In this document: in pieces, positions 45,604 through 54,706 of the stretch
Numbering within the stretch: position 1 is the stretch's first letter
Layout: every line of letters starts with the position of its first letter
Source: JBFLXR01 sp040757065
GTDB taxonomy: Bacteria > Pseudomonadota > Gammaproteobacteria > Burkholderiales > Gallionellaceae
Direction of reading: 5' to 3'
DNA length: 64,000 nucleotides
NCBI GenBank assembly: GCA_040757065.1
Contig: JBFLXR010000003.1
Location: 1-64,000, forward strand
Notes under the pieces: model-generated
Told to the model about the DNA's origin: nothing
Database searches by the model: none
The model's input: only the letters and a program-made list of their open reading frames with translations
Program-made: the position numbers and the translations under genes

Positions 45604-46536
45604 TTATTCGCTCCGGTCGTTTATGGTATTCGCCGCATTCCGGGCGAATGCCGACAGCATTCGCACCGGCGCCAAACGACCGCCCGGACCGATCTCGCCC
45701 AGCCCAACGAATTCGCCGCAGAAATACAATCTCACCGGCCCCTGCGTCACTGCCGCCCCCAAACCCAAACGCTGACCCTGCCCTAGTCGCTTCGCTTGCA
45801 TATCGTCCAGTTCATATACCGGGTAAGCGGGCAACAAAACATCTACCGGCAACAAACAGGCATCGCGCACACCAGGAGACATCGCCTCCAAGTCTTCCCA
45901 AGTGTAAGCTTGCTCCAAACTACAATGTGCAATCGCCGTTCTGCGCAGATCGGACAAATGCGCACCACAGCCCAGTGCCTCGCCAATATCCTCCGCCAGC
46001 GTACGCACATATGTTCCCTTGCTGCAATGCACCATCACCACCAACTCATTGCCGGAAAACCGCTCCACTTGCAAATCATGAATCAACACTTGGCGACTTG
46101 CGCGATCAACAGTTTCCCCCTTGCGAATATATTCGTAGAGTGGCTTTCCCTGGAATTTGATTGCGCTATGCATCGGGGGCAACTGTTCAACCTCGCCGGT
46201 AAACTGCCGGATCACTGCCCGTAATTTTTCCTCATCCACGTCAACCGGACGCTCAACAACAACCTCGCCTTCCCTGTCGCCGGTGGTAGTCGTTTTTCCC
46301 AAGCAGATGGTTGCCAGATAAGTTTTATCGGCATCGAGCAAGCCGGTAGAAAACTTGGTCGCCTCGCCAAAACAGACCGGCAAGAGGCCGCTGGCCAGCG
46401 GATCGAGCGTACCGGTATGCCCGGCTTTTTCCGCTTGAAACAGGCGACGCACCTTCTGCAAAGCCAGATTGGAACTGATGCCGAGCGGTTTGTCGAACAG
46501 CAACACGCCATTCACGGAACGCCATTTACCAGCCAC
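45604..46536 (-). CDS. truB: tRNA pseudouridine-55 synthase
   Basis: Encodes a 310-aa enzyme making pseudouridine 55 in tRNA. Catalytic Asp is in AGHTGTLDPLASG near residue 45. The PUA-like C-terminal region is present. GTG 46536 follows GAGG at 6 bases; TTG 46542 is less likely. It lies just after rbfA. The N-terminus reads VAGKWRSVNGVLLFDKP. Confidence 0.95.
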   Translation of the reverse strand: MAGKWRSVNGVLLFDKPLGISSNLALQKVRRLFQAEKAGHTGTLDPLASGLLPVCFGEATKFSTGLLDADKTYLATICLGKTTTTGDREGEVVVERPVDVDEEKLRAVIRQFTGEVEQLPPMHSAIKFQGKPLYEYIRKGETVDRASRQVLIHDLQVERFSGNELVVMVHCSKGTYVRTLAEDIGEALGCGAHLSDLRRTAIAHCSLEQAYTWEDLEAMSPGVRDACLLPVDVLLPAYPVYELDDMQAKRLGQGQRLGLGAAVTQGPVRLYFCGEFVGLGEIGPGGRLAPVRMLSAFARNAANTINDRSE

Positions 46537-46544
46537 GTGCAACC

Positions 46545-46913
46545 TCAGTCGTTCCGGTCTGAATCGCGATGATCGGATGCAACCGCCTGATCGATCAGAC
46601 GGGAAAGACGATCTCCGCGTTCGATAGCGGCATCGTAGACGAAATGCAGTTGGGGAATGATGCGCAATTTAATGCGTTGCGCCAACTGACTGCGCAAAAA
46701 ACCGCTGGCGCGATCGAGCCCTCTTTGCACCGCAGCCTGATCTTCCAGCGTAGTGTAGAACACCTTAGCGTGCGAATAGTCGGCGGCGACTTCGACTTCC
46801 GTCAGCGTCACCATCCGCACGCGCGGGTCTTTCACCTCAAGGCGAACCAACTCAGCCAATTCGCGCCGAATTTGCTCGCCTACCCGGTCCGTACGCGCGA
46901 AGTCCTTAGCCAT
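46545..46913 (-). CDS. rbfA: Ribosome-binding factor A
   Basis: Encodes a 122-aa 30S-assembly factor with a KH-like fold (RVGEQIRRELAELVRLEVKD, VRMVTLTEVEVAADYSHAKV). It helps 16S rRNA 5' maturation and cold adaptation. Its ATG shares one base with the infB stop (TAATG), giving coupled translation. Confidence 0.97.
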   Translation of the reverse strand: MAKDFARTDRVGEQIRRELAELVRLEVKDPRVRMVTLTEVEVAADYSHAKVFYTTLEDQAAVQRGLDRASGFLRSQLAQRIKLRIIPQLHFVYDAAIERGDRLSRLIDQAVASDHRDSDRND

Positions 46914-49522
46914 TAAAGCGCACGCGCCACTTCGACGATTTCGAACGCTTCGAGCTGATCGCCCACTTCAAGGTCGTTAAACCCGCGTAGCGACAAACCG
47001 CATTCAAAGTTGGACTTCACTTCCTTGACGTCGTCCTTGAAACGCTTCAAAGAGTCGAGTTCGCCGGTATGAATCACCACATTGTTGCGCAAAACGCGTA
47101 CGCTGGCGTTGCGTTTGATCATACCCTCGGTCACATAACAGCCAGCCACGGTACCCACCTTGGAAATGTGGAATACCTGACGGATTTCCACCATCCCGAG
47201 GATGCTTTCCTTTTTCTCCGGTGCCAGCATGCCCGACATTGCCGCCTTGATCTCGTCGACCATGTCGTAAATGATGTTGTAGTAGTGAATATCCACGCCG
47301 GAGGTTTCCGCCAGCTTGCGCGCCGATGCATCGGCGCGGGTGTTGAAACCGATCACAACCGCCTTGGAAGCCAAGGCCAGATTCACGTCGGATTCGCTGA
47401 TCGCCCCCACCCCGCTGTGAATAATATTTACCTTCACCTCGCCGGTAGACAATTTTTGCAAAGCATGTGCAATCGCCTCGCAGGAACCCTGTACGTCGGC
47501 CTTGATAATCAGCGGCAAAGAGCGCACTTCACCTTCCGCCATTTGCTCGAACATATTTTCCAGCTTGGCAGCCTGCTGCTTAGCCAGTTTAACGTCGCGG
47601 AACTTGCCTTGACGGAACAGCGCGATTTCACGTGCCTTCTTCTCGTCGGCCAGCACCACGAAGTCTTCCCCGGCTACCGGCACTTCGGACAAGCCTTGAA
47701 TTTCCACTGGAATAGAAGGACCAGCCTCGTTAATCGGCTTACCGTTTTCATCCAGCATCGCCCGTACGCGGCCGTACACCGCCCCGACCAGCACGCTGTC
47801 GCCGCGCTTCAGAGTACCGGACTGCACCAGCATAGTTGCCACCGGCCCCTTACCCTTGTCCAAACGGGCTTCAATCACAATCCCCTTGGCATGGGCATCG
47901 CGCGGCGCCGTCAGTTCCAGCACTTCGGCTTGCAACAGCACGCCTTCCAGCAGCGCATCGATATTCTGGCCGGTTTTGGCCGAAACTTCCACGAACATCG
48001 CATCGCCGCCCCAGTCTTCCGGCACCACGCCTTCGGCCACCAATTCTTGCTTAACGCGCTCGGGATTGGCATCAGGCTTGTCGATCTTATTCACCGCCAC
48101 CACGATCGGCACCCCGGCCGCCTTGGCATGGTGCACTGCCTCCTTGGTTTGCGGCATTACGCCGTCGTCGGCTGCCACCACCAGAATCACGATGTCGGTT
48201 ACCTTCGCACCGCGGGCACGCATCGCCGTAAAGGCTTCGTGACCCGGAGTATCGAGGAAGGTAATCATGCCGCTTGGCGTATCCACGTGATATGCACCGA
48301 TATGCTGCGTGATACCGCCCGCTTCGCCGCTCGCCACACGGGTACGACGAATATAGTCCAACAGCGAGGTTTTGCCGTGGTCGACGTGACCCATCACAGT
48401 CACCACCGGCGCGCGCGGCTCCAGCACCACATCCTTGTGTTCGGTCGCTTCGACCAGATATGCGTCGGGATCGTCCACCTTGGCGTGTTTTGCAACGTGC
48501 CCCAGCTCCTCGACCACAATCATCGCGGTATCCTGATCCAGTACCTGATTGATGGTTACCATCATGCCCATCTTCATCAGGTTCTTGATGATTTCCGCTG
48601 CCTTCACCGACATTTTCTGAGCCAGTTCGGCCACGGTAATCGTTTCAGGCACCATCACTTCGCGCACGATCGGCTCTGTCGGCATAGAGAAGGCGTGTTG
48701 CGCCTCTTGCTTGGAATGCTTTTCGTGACGGGGCATGCGCGCATGACCGCTGCCACCCCAGTTACCAGCCTGACGCGGCTCAGCCGCCTTGCTCGGCGTC
48801 CGTTTTTTGTGGCCGGCCTCGTCCCACGTGCCTGTCTTTTCAGCCGCCTTAACACCCTTCTTGGCAACAGGCTTCGCCACCTTGTCGCCGGGCTTCGGGG
48901 CTGGCTTATGCAGCGTACCCTCAACCGCTTCAACGCTCTCCGCAGCCGGAGTCGTCGCAGGAGCCGAAACAGGGGCTGGGGCTGGAGCTGCCTCTTGCTT
49001 TACCTCTTCTACCACAGGCGCAACCGGCTCCGGCGCGACTGCCTCTTCAATTGCAGTCTTACGCTTACCGCGCTCCAGTTTGGCCTGCAATTCCGCAGCC
49101 TGCCGTGCAGCCAGTTCGGCTTGCAGACGCGCCTCTGCTTCGCGCGCCGCCAATTCACGTTCGTCCAGCACGCGCGACGGTGCAGCCGCCGGAGCGACTA
49201 CTGGGGCAACTACCGGCTCGGGTGCCGCATTCGGCGCGACCACGCGCTTCTTGCGCACTTCAACCTGAATAGTACGATGCTTACCCGTACTGTCGGACGC
49301 TTTGATTTCCGTCGTTTCGCGGCGGGTCAGGGTAATTTTGCCCTTGCCGCCCGCGCTGCCGTGCGACGAGCGCAGATGTTGCAGAAGCTGAGCCTTATCT
49401 TGCTCGGAAACCGGATCGATTCCCGCTTGCTTGGCCACGCCCGCCGCTTTCAACTGCTCCAGCAGCAGCTCGACCGGCAAGCCCAACTCGCCTGCGAACT
49501 GAGCCACATTCATCTTTCCCAT
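46913..49522 (-). CDS. infB: Translation initiation factor IF-2
   Basis: Encodes an 869-aa GTPase that places fMet-tRNA on the ribosome. An IF2_N domain (residues 1-50) is followed by a long Ala/Pro/Glu/Lys-rich linker (about 85-260), a second IF2_N domain (VAELAQKMSVKAAEIIKNLM) and the G domain (GHVDHGKTSLLDYI). Domains II-IV end with C-terminal Gly-rich part. Normal for betaproteobacteria. The opposite-strand open frame is an artefact. Confidence 0.98.
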   Translation of the reverse strand: MGKMNVAQFAGELGLPVELLLEQLKAAGVAKQAGIDPVSEQDKAQLLQHLRSSHGSAGGKGKITLTRRETTEIKASDSTGKHRTIQVEVRKKRVVAPNAAPEPVVAPVVAPAAAPSRVLDERELAAREAEARLQAELAARQAAELQAKLERGKRKTAIEEAVAPEPVAPVVEEVKQEAAPAPAPVSAPATTPAAESVEAVEGTLHKPAPKPGDKVAKPVAKKGVKAAEKTGTWDEAGHKKRTPSKAAEPRQAGNWGGSGHARMPRHEKHSKQEAQHAFSMPTEPIVREVMVPETITVAELAQKMSVKAAEIIKNLMKMGMMVTINQVLDQDTAMIVVEELGHVAKHAKVDDPDAYLVEATEHKDVVLEPRAPVVTVMGHVDHGKTSLLDYIRRTRVASGEAGGITQHIGAYHVDTPSGMITFLDTPGHEAFTAMRARGAKVTDIVILVVAADDGVMPQTKEAVHHAKAAGVPIVVAVNKIDKPDANPERVKQELVAEGVVPEDWGGDAMFVEVSAKTGQNIDALLEGVLLQAEVLELTAPRDAHAKGIVIEARLDKGKGPVATMLVQSGTLKRGDSVLVGAVYGRVRAMLDENGKPINEAGPSIPVEIQGLSEVPVAGEDFVVLADEKKAREIALFRQGKFRDVKLAKQQAAKLENMFEQMAEGEVRSLPLIIKADVQGSCEAIAHALQKLSTGEVKVNIIHSGVGAISESDVNLALASKAVVIGFNTRADASARKLAETSGVDIHYYNIIYDMVDEIKAAMSGMLAPEKKESILGMVEIRQVFHISKVGTVAGCYVTEGMIKRNASVRVLRNNVVIHTGELDSLKRFKDDVKEVKSNFECGLSLRGFNDLEVGDQLEAFEIVEVARAL

Positions 49523-49565
49523 TGCTGCCCCTTACCCACAGCATCCGCTGTGTATCTGCTAATAA

Positions 49566-51038
49566 TTATTCGAACCAAGGTGCGCGCGCAGTCATAATCA
49601 GACTGTTTGCGCGCTCGGCATCCATGCCGGTCATTTCCACCAACTCGTCCACCGACAAATCGGCCAAGTCTTCCTGCGTACCGACGCCCTTACCGGTTAA
49701 TGTGCGGGCTGTATCTTCGTCCATACCTTCCAGCTTCAGCAGGTCTTCGATGTTATGCTCCACCGCCTCTTCATTGGCAATCGCGGCCGTCAGCAAGGCG
49801 TTGCGCGCCCGGCTGCGAAGTTCCTGTACGGTCGCCTCGTCGAATGCCTCGATTTCCAGCATTTCTTCCAGCGGTACGTAAGCCACCTCTTCCAGCGTAT
49901 TGAAGCCTTCTTGCACCAGAATATCGGCCACCTCCTCATCCACATCCAGCTTCGCCATGAACAGATCGCGAATTTTGGCGAATTCCTGTTCGTTTTTCTG
50001 CTGCGATTCGGCCACGGTCATGATATTCAATTCCCAGCCGGTCAGCTCGCTCGCCAAACGCACGTTCTGCCCGCTGCGCCCAATGGCTTGCGCCAGACTT
50101 TCCTCTTCGACCACCACATCCATGCTGTGACGGTCTTCATCCACCACGATGCTGCTGATGTCGGCGGGCGCCAGCGCATTCAGCACGCAAGTCGCCGGAT
50201 CGTCCGACCACAACACGATGTCGATACGCTCACCGGCCAACTCATTGGTTACTGCCTGCACGCGCGAGCCGCGCATGCCGACGCAAGTACCGATCGGGTC
50301 CAGACGCGCATCGCGGGTGCGTACTGCAATCTTGGCGCGCGAACCGGGATCGCGTGCTGCGCTAACGATATCCAACAAGCCTTCTTCGATTTCCGGCACT
50401 TCCAGCTCGAACAACTTAACCAAAAACTCCGGACACACGCGGGACAAAATGATCTGCGGGCCACGCACCGTGCGATCCACGCGCAGCAAGAATGCGCGCA
50501 CGCGGTCGCCGACGCGCAGGTTCTCGCGCGGAATCATCTGGTCGCGCGGCAGCAGTGCTTCGATCTTACCGAATTCAACGATTGCATTGCCGCGCTCAAT
50601 ACGCTTGATCGTACCGGACACCAAATGTTCGCGGCGCGCCATGAAGTCATTCAAAATCTGCTCGCGCTCGGCATCGCGAATCTTCTGGAAAATCACCTGC
50701 TTGGCAGCTTGTGCGCCGATGCGACCGAAATCGATGGATTCCAGCTGCTCTTCGACGAACTCGCCCATCTGAATAGCGGGCTGCATCTTTTGCGCCTCTT
50801 CGAGCTTAATGTGCAACTCGGGCGTTTCGAACGTCTCATCGTCCATCACTTGCCAGCGACGGAAAGACTCGTACTCGCCGGTATTCCGGTCAATACTCAC
50901 GCGCACATCCGCCTCGCCTTCGAAGCGTTTTTTCGTCGCGGATGCCAATGCGGATTCCAGCGCACCGAACACGATTTCCTTATCCACGTTCTTTTCACGC
51001 GCCAAGGCGTCTACCAGCAACAAAACTTCACGACTCAT
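49566..51038 (-). CDS. nusA: Transcription termination/antitermination protein NusA
   Basis: Encodes a 490-aa RNA polymerase partner modulating pausing, termination and antitermination. An N-terminal polymerase-binding domain (1-125) is followed by S1 (132-200), KH1 and KH2 (VGMRGSRVQAVTNELAGERI; IGRSGQNVRLASEL), and two C-terminal acidic helix-hairpin-helix repeats. GGAGACATAA precedes the ATG. It lies between rimP and infB. Confidence 0.98.
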   Translation of the reverse strand: MSREVLLLVDALAREKNVDKEIVFGALESALASATKKRFEGEADVRVSIDRNTGEYESFRRWQVMDDETFETPELHIKLEEAQKMQPAIQMGEFVEEQLESIDFGRIGAQAAKQVIFQKIRDAEREQILNDFMARREHLVSGTIKRIERGNAIVEFGKIEALLPRDQMIPRENLRVGDRVRAFLLRVDRTVRGPQIILSRVCPEFLVKLFELEVPEIEEGLLDIVSAARDPGSRAKIAVRTRDARLDPIGTCVGMRGSRVQAVTNELAGERIDIVLWSDDPATCVLNALAPADISSIVVDEDRHSMDVVVEEESLAQAIGRSGQNVRLASELTGWELNIMTVAESQQKNEQEFAKIRDLFMAKLDVDEEVADILVQEGFNTLEEVAYVPLEEMLEIEAFDEATVQELRSRARNALLTAAIANEEAVEHNIEDLLKLEGMDEDTARTLTGKGVGTQEDLADLSVDELVEMTGMDAERANSLIMTARAPWFE

Positions 51039-51083
51039 TTATGTCTCCAACCATGCATCGCCACCCGAAGGCGGTTCGAATGC

Positions 51084-51512
51084 CTAAAATACCGGCACCA
51101 AACGGGCCTTATCCAAATTCGCCAGCTCGATCTCGACCAAGCCGCCCTCCACATCCAGCTGCAATTTCCCGTCCTGCACCGCACCCAGTACGCCAATGAA
51201 GTTTTTACGTCCGTTCATCGGCATCCGCAGTTTGATTTGCGCCTTCGCCCCTTGGAAGCGCACAAAATCCGCTTCCTTCTTCAACGGGCGATCCAAACCC
51301 GGCGAGGACACTTCCAAACGATCGAAATCCACGCCCTCTACAGCAAACAGACGAGTCAGCTGGTTACTGACCAGCTCACAATCGTCCAGAGCAATACCTT
51401 CCGGTTTATCCAGAAATACGCGCATCAGACCGCGGCCGGACACTTCAAAATCCACCAATTCGTAGCCCAAACCCGCAACCGTCGTCTCGACCAGCCGCAC
51501 CACATCCACCAT
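51084..51512 (-). CDS. rimP: Ribosome maturation factor RimP
   Basis: Encodes a 142-aa 30S maturation factor (DUF150). Family sequence is clear: GYELVDFEVSGRGLMRVFLD near the N-terminus and SSPGLDRPLKKEADFVRF in the middle. ATG 51512 has GGGGCCGG upstream; GTG 51524 in the same frame lacks spacing for an RBS. It heads rimP-nusA-infB-rbfA-truB, behind a hairpin in the leader. Confidence 0.94.
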   Translation of the reverse strand: MVDVVRLVETTVAGLGYELVDFEVSGRGLMRVFLDKPEGIALDDCELVSNQLTRLFAVEGVDFDRLEVSSPGLDRPLKKEADFVRFQGAKAQIKLRMPMNGRKNFIGVLGAVQDGKLQLDVEGGLVEIELANLDKARLVPVF

Positions 51513-51528
51513 ATCCGGCCCCACAAAT

Positions 51529-51550
51529 AAAAAACGGGCGCAAGGCCCAT
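51529..51550 (-). promoter_or_regulatory. Terminator-like hairpin in the rimP leader
   Basis: On the minus strand ATGGGC-CTTGC-GCCCGT (6 bp with one G-U, 5-base loop) runs into TTTTTT. It lies between the -10 box at 51568-51573 and the rimP start, so it would sit in the first about 35 nt of the mRNA and could act as an attenuator. Confidence 0.55.
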
Positions 51551-51567
51551 CTCATTAAAACTGTTAA

Positions 51568-51573
51568 ATTATA
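51568..51573 (-). promoter_or_regulatory. -10 box for rimP-nusA-infB
   Basis: A perfect TATAAT on the minus strand, 56 bases before rimP. At 17 bp upstream only TTCCAT occurs as a possible -35, so strength is uncertain. Confidence 0.5.
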
Positions 51574-51615
51574 ACAACATTCCCCTCCGAATGGAACTCC
51601 GTGCGGAGAATATCG

Positions 51616-51637
51616 CGGTGGGCGTATCGGCCCACCG
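51616..51637 (-). terminator. Hairpin after the 122-aa hypothetical gene
   Basis: An 8-bp perfect stem (CGGTGGGC / GCCCACCG) with a 6-base loop starts 6 bases after the gene's stop on the minus strand. No U-run follows, so termination may be partial. Confidence 0.5.
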
Positions 51638-51643
51638 CCCGCA

Positions 51644-52012
51644 TCAGCGAAACTCGATTTCCAACACGATGTCGTAACTGTATCGGTCTGCGAAAGAAGA
51701 GCCCGGCTGCAAGGGTAAGCGCACTGTCACCTCAATCGTGATTGAATATTCATCCATATGCCGTTTACGAAGAGAAAAATCGTGAATCTGGCGCAAACGC
51801 TTTTTGGCTGTCAGCAAACGACTCACCGTCGGCGTCAATCCAATCTGATAGACCTCGTCGGCGGAAGCCGCATTGCGGCAACTCATATCCTCGATCTCGT
51901 CGACCAAGGCTGCGATCATATCTTTAACGGTCGTAGTTACGGCTGCTGTCGCAACCGGCTTCTTGTTGTAACTAACCGACTTAACAGTCACATCGTCAAC
52001 GCGGTGATACAT
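51644..52012 (-). CDS. Hypothetical protein, 122 aa
   Basis: I do not recognise this protein. It is soluble with no signal peptide. The middle is rich in basic residues (AKKRLRQIHDFSLRKRH near residues 69-85) and the C-terminal third has an alternating pattern suggesting beta-strands (YSITIEVTVRLPL, YDIVLEIEF). A strong Shine-Dalgarno (AAGGAGAGGGG) directly precedes ATG 52012, so translation looks real. It is a lone gene between rimP and the ebo cluster, ended by a hairpin. Confidence 0.65.
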   Translation of the reverse strand: MYHRVDDVTVKSVSYNKKPVATAAVTTTVKDMIAALVDEIEDMSCRNAASADEVYQIGLTPTVSRLLTAKKRLRQIHDFSLRKRHMDEYSITIEVTVRLPLQPGSSFADRYSYDIVLEIEFR

Positions 52013-52361
52013 CCCCTCTCCTTATTCTAGGATTACTTATTATTAAAATAGCATACCATTCACAGGGCGCATAAACGAAACACTTCTGTACAAACCGCCC
52101 GCCTCATGTCGGTGCCGTCCATCCCCTACAAAGACGTATGTACATTACTGCAAGACCGTCCCCGCATACAAAACCGCCACCCGTAAACGCAATTTTATTT
52201 CTCGCCAATCTCATCAAAATGTGTCTTTCGCCCATCCAAACCGCACTTAAAAGACAACTTATATCCTAAAATACTTAAACATTAAGTTTTAATTTGCTTT
52301 AACCTGCAAAATGTAAAAACCGGCCGCTACCGCCCCCCCGGCGTTCACACGTGGAATAAAA
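52013..52361. other. Intergenic region before eboD with an inverted repeat
   Basis: 349 bases without a convincing gene. From about 52190 it becomes AT-rich. A perfect inverted repeat ACTTAA-ACA-TTAAGT lies at 52273-52287, 75 bases before eboD, and could be an operator. TAAAAT near 52266 resembles a -10, but I see no good -35. The eboD RBS is weak (GGA about 6 bases before ATG). Confidence 0.4.
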
Positions 52362-53531
52362 ATGAATTCTGAAGAAATCATTCATCGGCAATCCCTCACC
52401 TTGCGTCTCGATTACCCGGTTATCTTCACGCATGGCATCCTACTCCCCGACAATCCAACGCTATGCCGCACTGTCCAACGCTTGGAGCCGGAAAAACGCC
52501 ATACCGTGGCCGCAGTATTAGACGGCAATCTGGCGCAATGCCATCCCGACCTTCAGGAATCTATCCGGCGCTACGCACAAACACATTCGCCACATTTCGA
52601 TCTGCGCGAACCCATCCGAATCGTTCAGGGAGGAGAGGCCTGCAAAAACGCCGAAGACGAAGTCGGCCGCATGCACCGCTGGATGCTCGATATCAAACTG
52701 GACCGACACAGCACTTTACTGGTCTTCGGTGGCGGCGCGGTTCTGGACATGGCAGGACATGCCGCCGCGACTTTTCACCGCGGCCTGCGGTTGATTCGCT
52801 TACCGACAACCGTTCTGGCACAAAATGATGCCGGGGTCGGTGTAAAAAACGGGATTAACCGGTTTGGCGTAAAAAATTTGATCGGCAGCTTCGCCGCCCC
52901 CTTCGCCGTCATATCGGATTTCGACTTCTTATCCACACTGGAAGTGCGCGACCGCCGCGCCGGACTGGCCGAAGCGGTAAAAGTCGCGCTAATCCGGGAC
53001 GGCGATTTCTTCCGCTGGATGCAAAATGAGTGCGCCGCCCTCGCCGGCTTCGGCAGACCACAAACGGAAATTATGATCCGCCGCTGCGCAGAACTGCACC
53101 TCGATCACATCGCCAACGGCGGCGACCCCTTCGAGTCGGGCAGTTCGCGCCCGCTGGATTTCGGGCACTGGGCCGCGCACAAACTCGAATCGATGACCTG
53201 TCACAGTCTGCGCCACGGCGAGGCGGTCGCCATCGGCATGGCGCTCGATTCCTGGTACGCCTGCGCCGTCGGCCTTCTGTCGCACGAATACGCCGCGCAG
53301 ATTGACCGCTTGCTGCAAAGCCTCGGCTTCGCACTCTGGCACCCTATACTCGATACACCCGAGGGTAAAGCCGACTTACTGGCAGGACTAGACGAATTTC
53401 GGGAGCACCTTGGCGGAGAATTCACCCTGACCATGCCCACCGGAATCGGCAGTAGCACGGAAATTCACCATATCGACCGCACTACACTACTGGGCGCTCT
53501 GAATACGCTGCAGAAACGGAGCACCTCGTGA
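52362..53531 (+). CDS. eboD: EboD, 3-dehydroquinate synthase-like protein
   Basis: Encodes a 389-aa member of the dehydroquinate synthase fold, the EboD branch rather than AroB. NAD-site GGGAVLDMAGHAAATFHRGL, the PTTVLAQNDAGVGVKNGIN stretch and the metal-site motifs (AGLAEAVK, DFGHWAAHKLE, LRHGEAVAIGM) are conserved, so a metal/NAD-dependent cyclase-type reaction is possible. Its substrate is unknown; EboD proteins occur with EboA-F. It starts the plus-strand operon and overlaps eboE by 4 bases (GTGA). Confidence 0.9.
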   Translation: MNSEEIIHRQSLTLRLDYPVIFTHGILLPDNPTLCRTVQRLEPEKRHTVAAVLDGNLAQCHPDLQESIRRYAQTHSPHFDLREPIRIVQGGEACKNAEDEVGRMHRWMLDIKLDRHSTLLVFGGGAVLDMAGHAAATFHRGLRLIRLPTTVLAQNDAGVGVKNGINRFGVKNLIGSFAAPFAVISDFDFLSTLEVRDRRAGLAEAVKVALIRDGDFFRWMQNECAALAGFGRPQTEIMIRRCAELHLDHIANGGDPFESGSSRPLDFGHWAAHKLESMTCHSLRHGEAVAIGMALDSWYACAVGLLSHEYAAQIDRLLQSLGFALWHPILDTPEGKADLLAGLDEFREHLGGEFTLTMPTGIGSSTEIHHIDRTTLLGALNTLQKRSTS

Positions 53532-54706
53532 ACATTGCCCCATCCGTCCATTTAACCTACTGCACCAATATCCACCCGGGCGAAACCTGGTCAGAAACCT
53601 ACTCGACCCTGTCCGCCAACTTACCCGCCATCAAATCCAAAATCTCGCCGCGCGCGCCGATGGGGGTCGGCTTGCGTTTATCCGCCGCCGCAGCACAGGA
53701 ACTGGACGCACCGGACAAACTTGCCGATTTCTCCAATTTTTTGAATGCGCACAACCTTTATGTCTTTACCCTGAACGGTTTCCCCTACGGGGCATTCCAC
53801 GGCACCAAGATTAAGGATCGCGTTTATCTGCCAGACTGGAGCGATGAAACGCGCCTGACGTATACCGACCGGCTTGCAAACATTTTGGCTTATCTCTTAC
53901 CGGATCGGCTCACTGGCAGCATCAGCACGGTTCCGGGCGCTTATTTAAGCCACATGCACGACAACTCCGTCAAACAAATCGCCGACGGCCTCATTCGCCA
54001 TGCCGCCCATCTGCACGAACTGCACCGGAGAACAGGAAAGCGCATCTCTCTGGCTTTGGAACCCGAACCGGATTGCTTATTGGAAAGCAGCGACGATGCC
54101 GTCAATTTTTTCCGGCATTTCCTCTACAGCGCCGAAGCAGTCGCACACTTCTCCGCGCTCACCGGCCTGCCGCATGCGCAAAGCCTTCAGGCACTCAAAA
54201 CACACCTCGGCATCTGTCTCGACATTTGTCATCTGGCCATACTTTTCGAGTCGCCGACCGAGGCGATCCGAAAACTGCGAACCACCGGCATCCCGATTCA
54301 CAAAGTCCAGCTCAGTGCCGCATTACGCGTTTCGCCCCCCAATGCCGCCGCAAAAACCGCACTGCGCCCCTTCGCGGAGGATATATATCTGCACCAAACT
54401 GCGGGTATCGGGCCGCACGGCATCCGCCGCTGGGCAGATTTGCCGCTGGCGCTGACGGACGAAACCCCATGCGACGAATGGCGAATACATTTTCATGTTC
54501 CTCTGTGGGCAGAGCGGATCGGCACCTTCTCGACTACGCGGGATGCGGTAGCCGAGGTACTGGCCTTACAGAAAACCCATATGCTCTCTGCACATCTGGA
54601 AGTCGAGACTTATACCTGGAATGCGCTCGGCGCAGAGCACCGGAAATTCGACCTGACAAGCTCCGTCTCCGAAGAAATCGCTTGGGTAATCAAAACATTA
54701 TGCTAA
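53528..54706 (+). CDS. eboE: EboE, metabolite traffic protein (xylose isomerase-like TIM barrel)
   Basis: Encodes a 392-aa protein of the xylose isomerase-like TIM-barrel superfamily. The EboE pattern is recognisable: HLTYCTNIHPGETW at the N-terminus, LNGFPYGAFHGTKIKDRVYL near 80, ALEPEPDCLLE near 180 and LGICLDICHLA near 225 with barrel metal-type acidic/His residues. The reaction is unknown. GTG 53528 overlaps the eboD stop (GTGA). eboC starts 7 bases before its end, so the three genes are translationally coupled. Confidence 0.88.
   Translation: MNIAPSVHLTYCTNIHPGETWSETYSTLSANLPAIKSKISPRAPMGVGLRLSAAAAQELDAPDKLADFSNFLNAHNLYVFTLNGFPYGAFHGTKIKDRVYLPDWSDETRLTYTDRLANILAYLLPDRLTGSISTVPGAYLSHMHDNSVKQIADGLIRHAAHLHELHRRTGKRISLALEPEPDCLLESSDDAVNFFRHFLYSAEAVAHFSALTGLPHAQSLQALKTHLGICLDICHLAILFESPTEAIRKLRTTGIPIHKVQLSAALRVSPPNAAAKTALRPFAEDIYLHQTAGIGPHGIRRWADLPLALTDETPCDEWRIHFHVPLWAERIGTFSTTRDAVAEVLALQKTHMLSAHLEVETYTWNALGAEHRKFDLTSSVSEEIAWVIKTLC

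Noticed and set aside
49051..49272. Repetitive Ala/Pro/Glu-rich stretch in infB as a possible insertion
   Set aside because: Variable low-complexity linkers of this kind are normal in IF-2.
47069..49597. Very long open frame antisense to infB
   Set aside because: It mirrors infB codon for codon, has no family similarity, and similar mirrors lie opposite thrS and pnp. It results from base composition and Ala/Glu/Lys-rich codon use.
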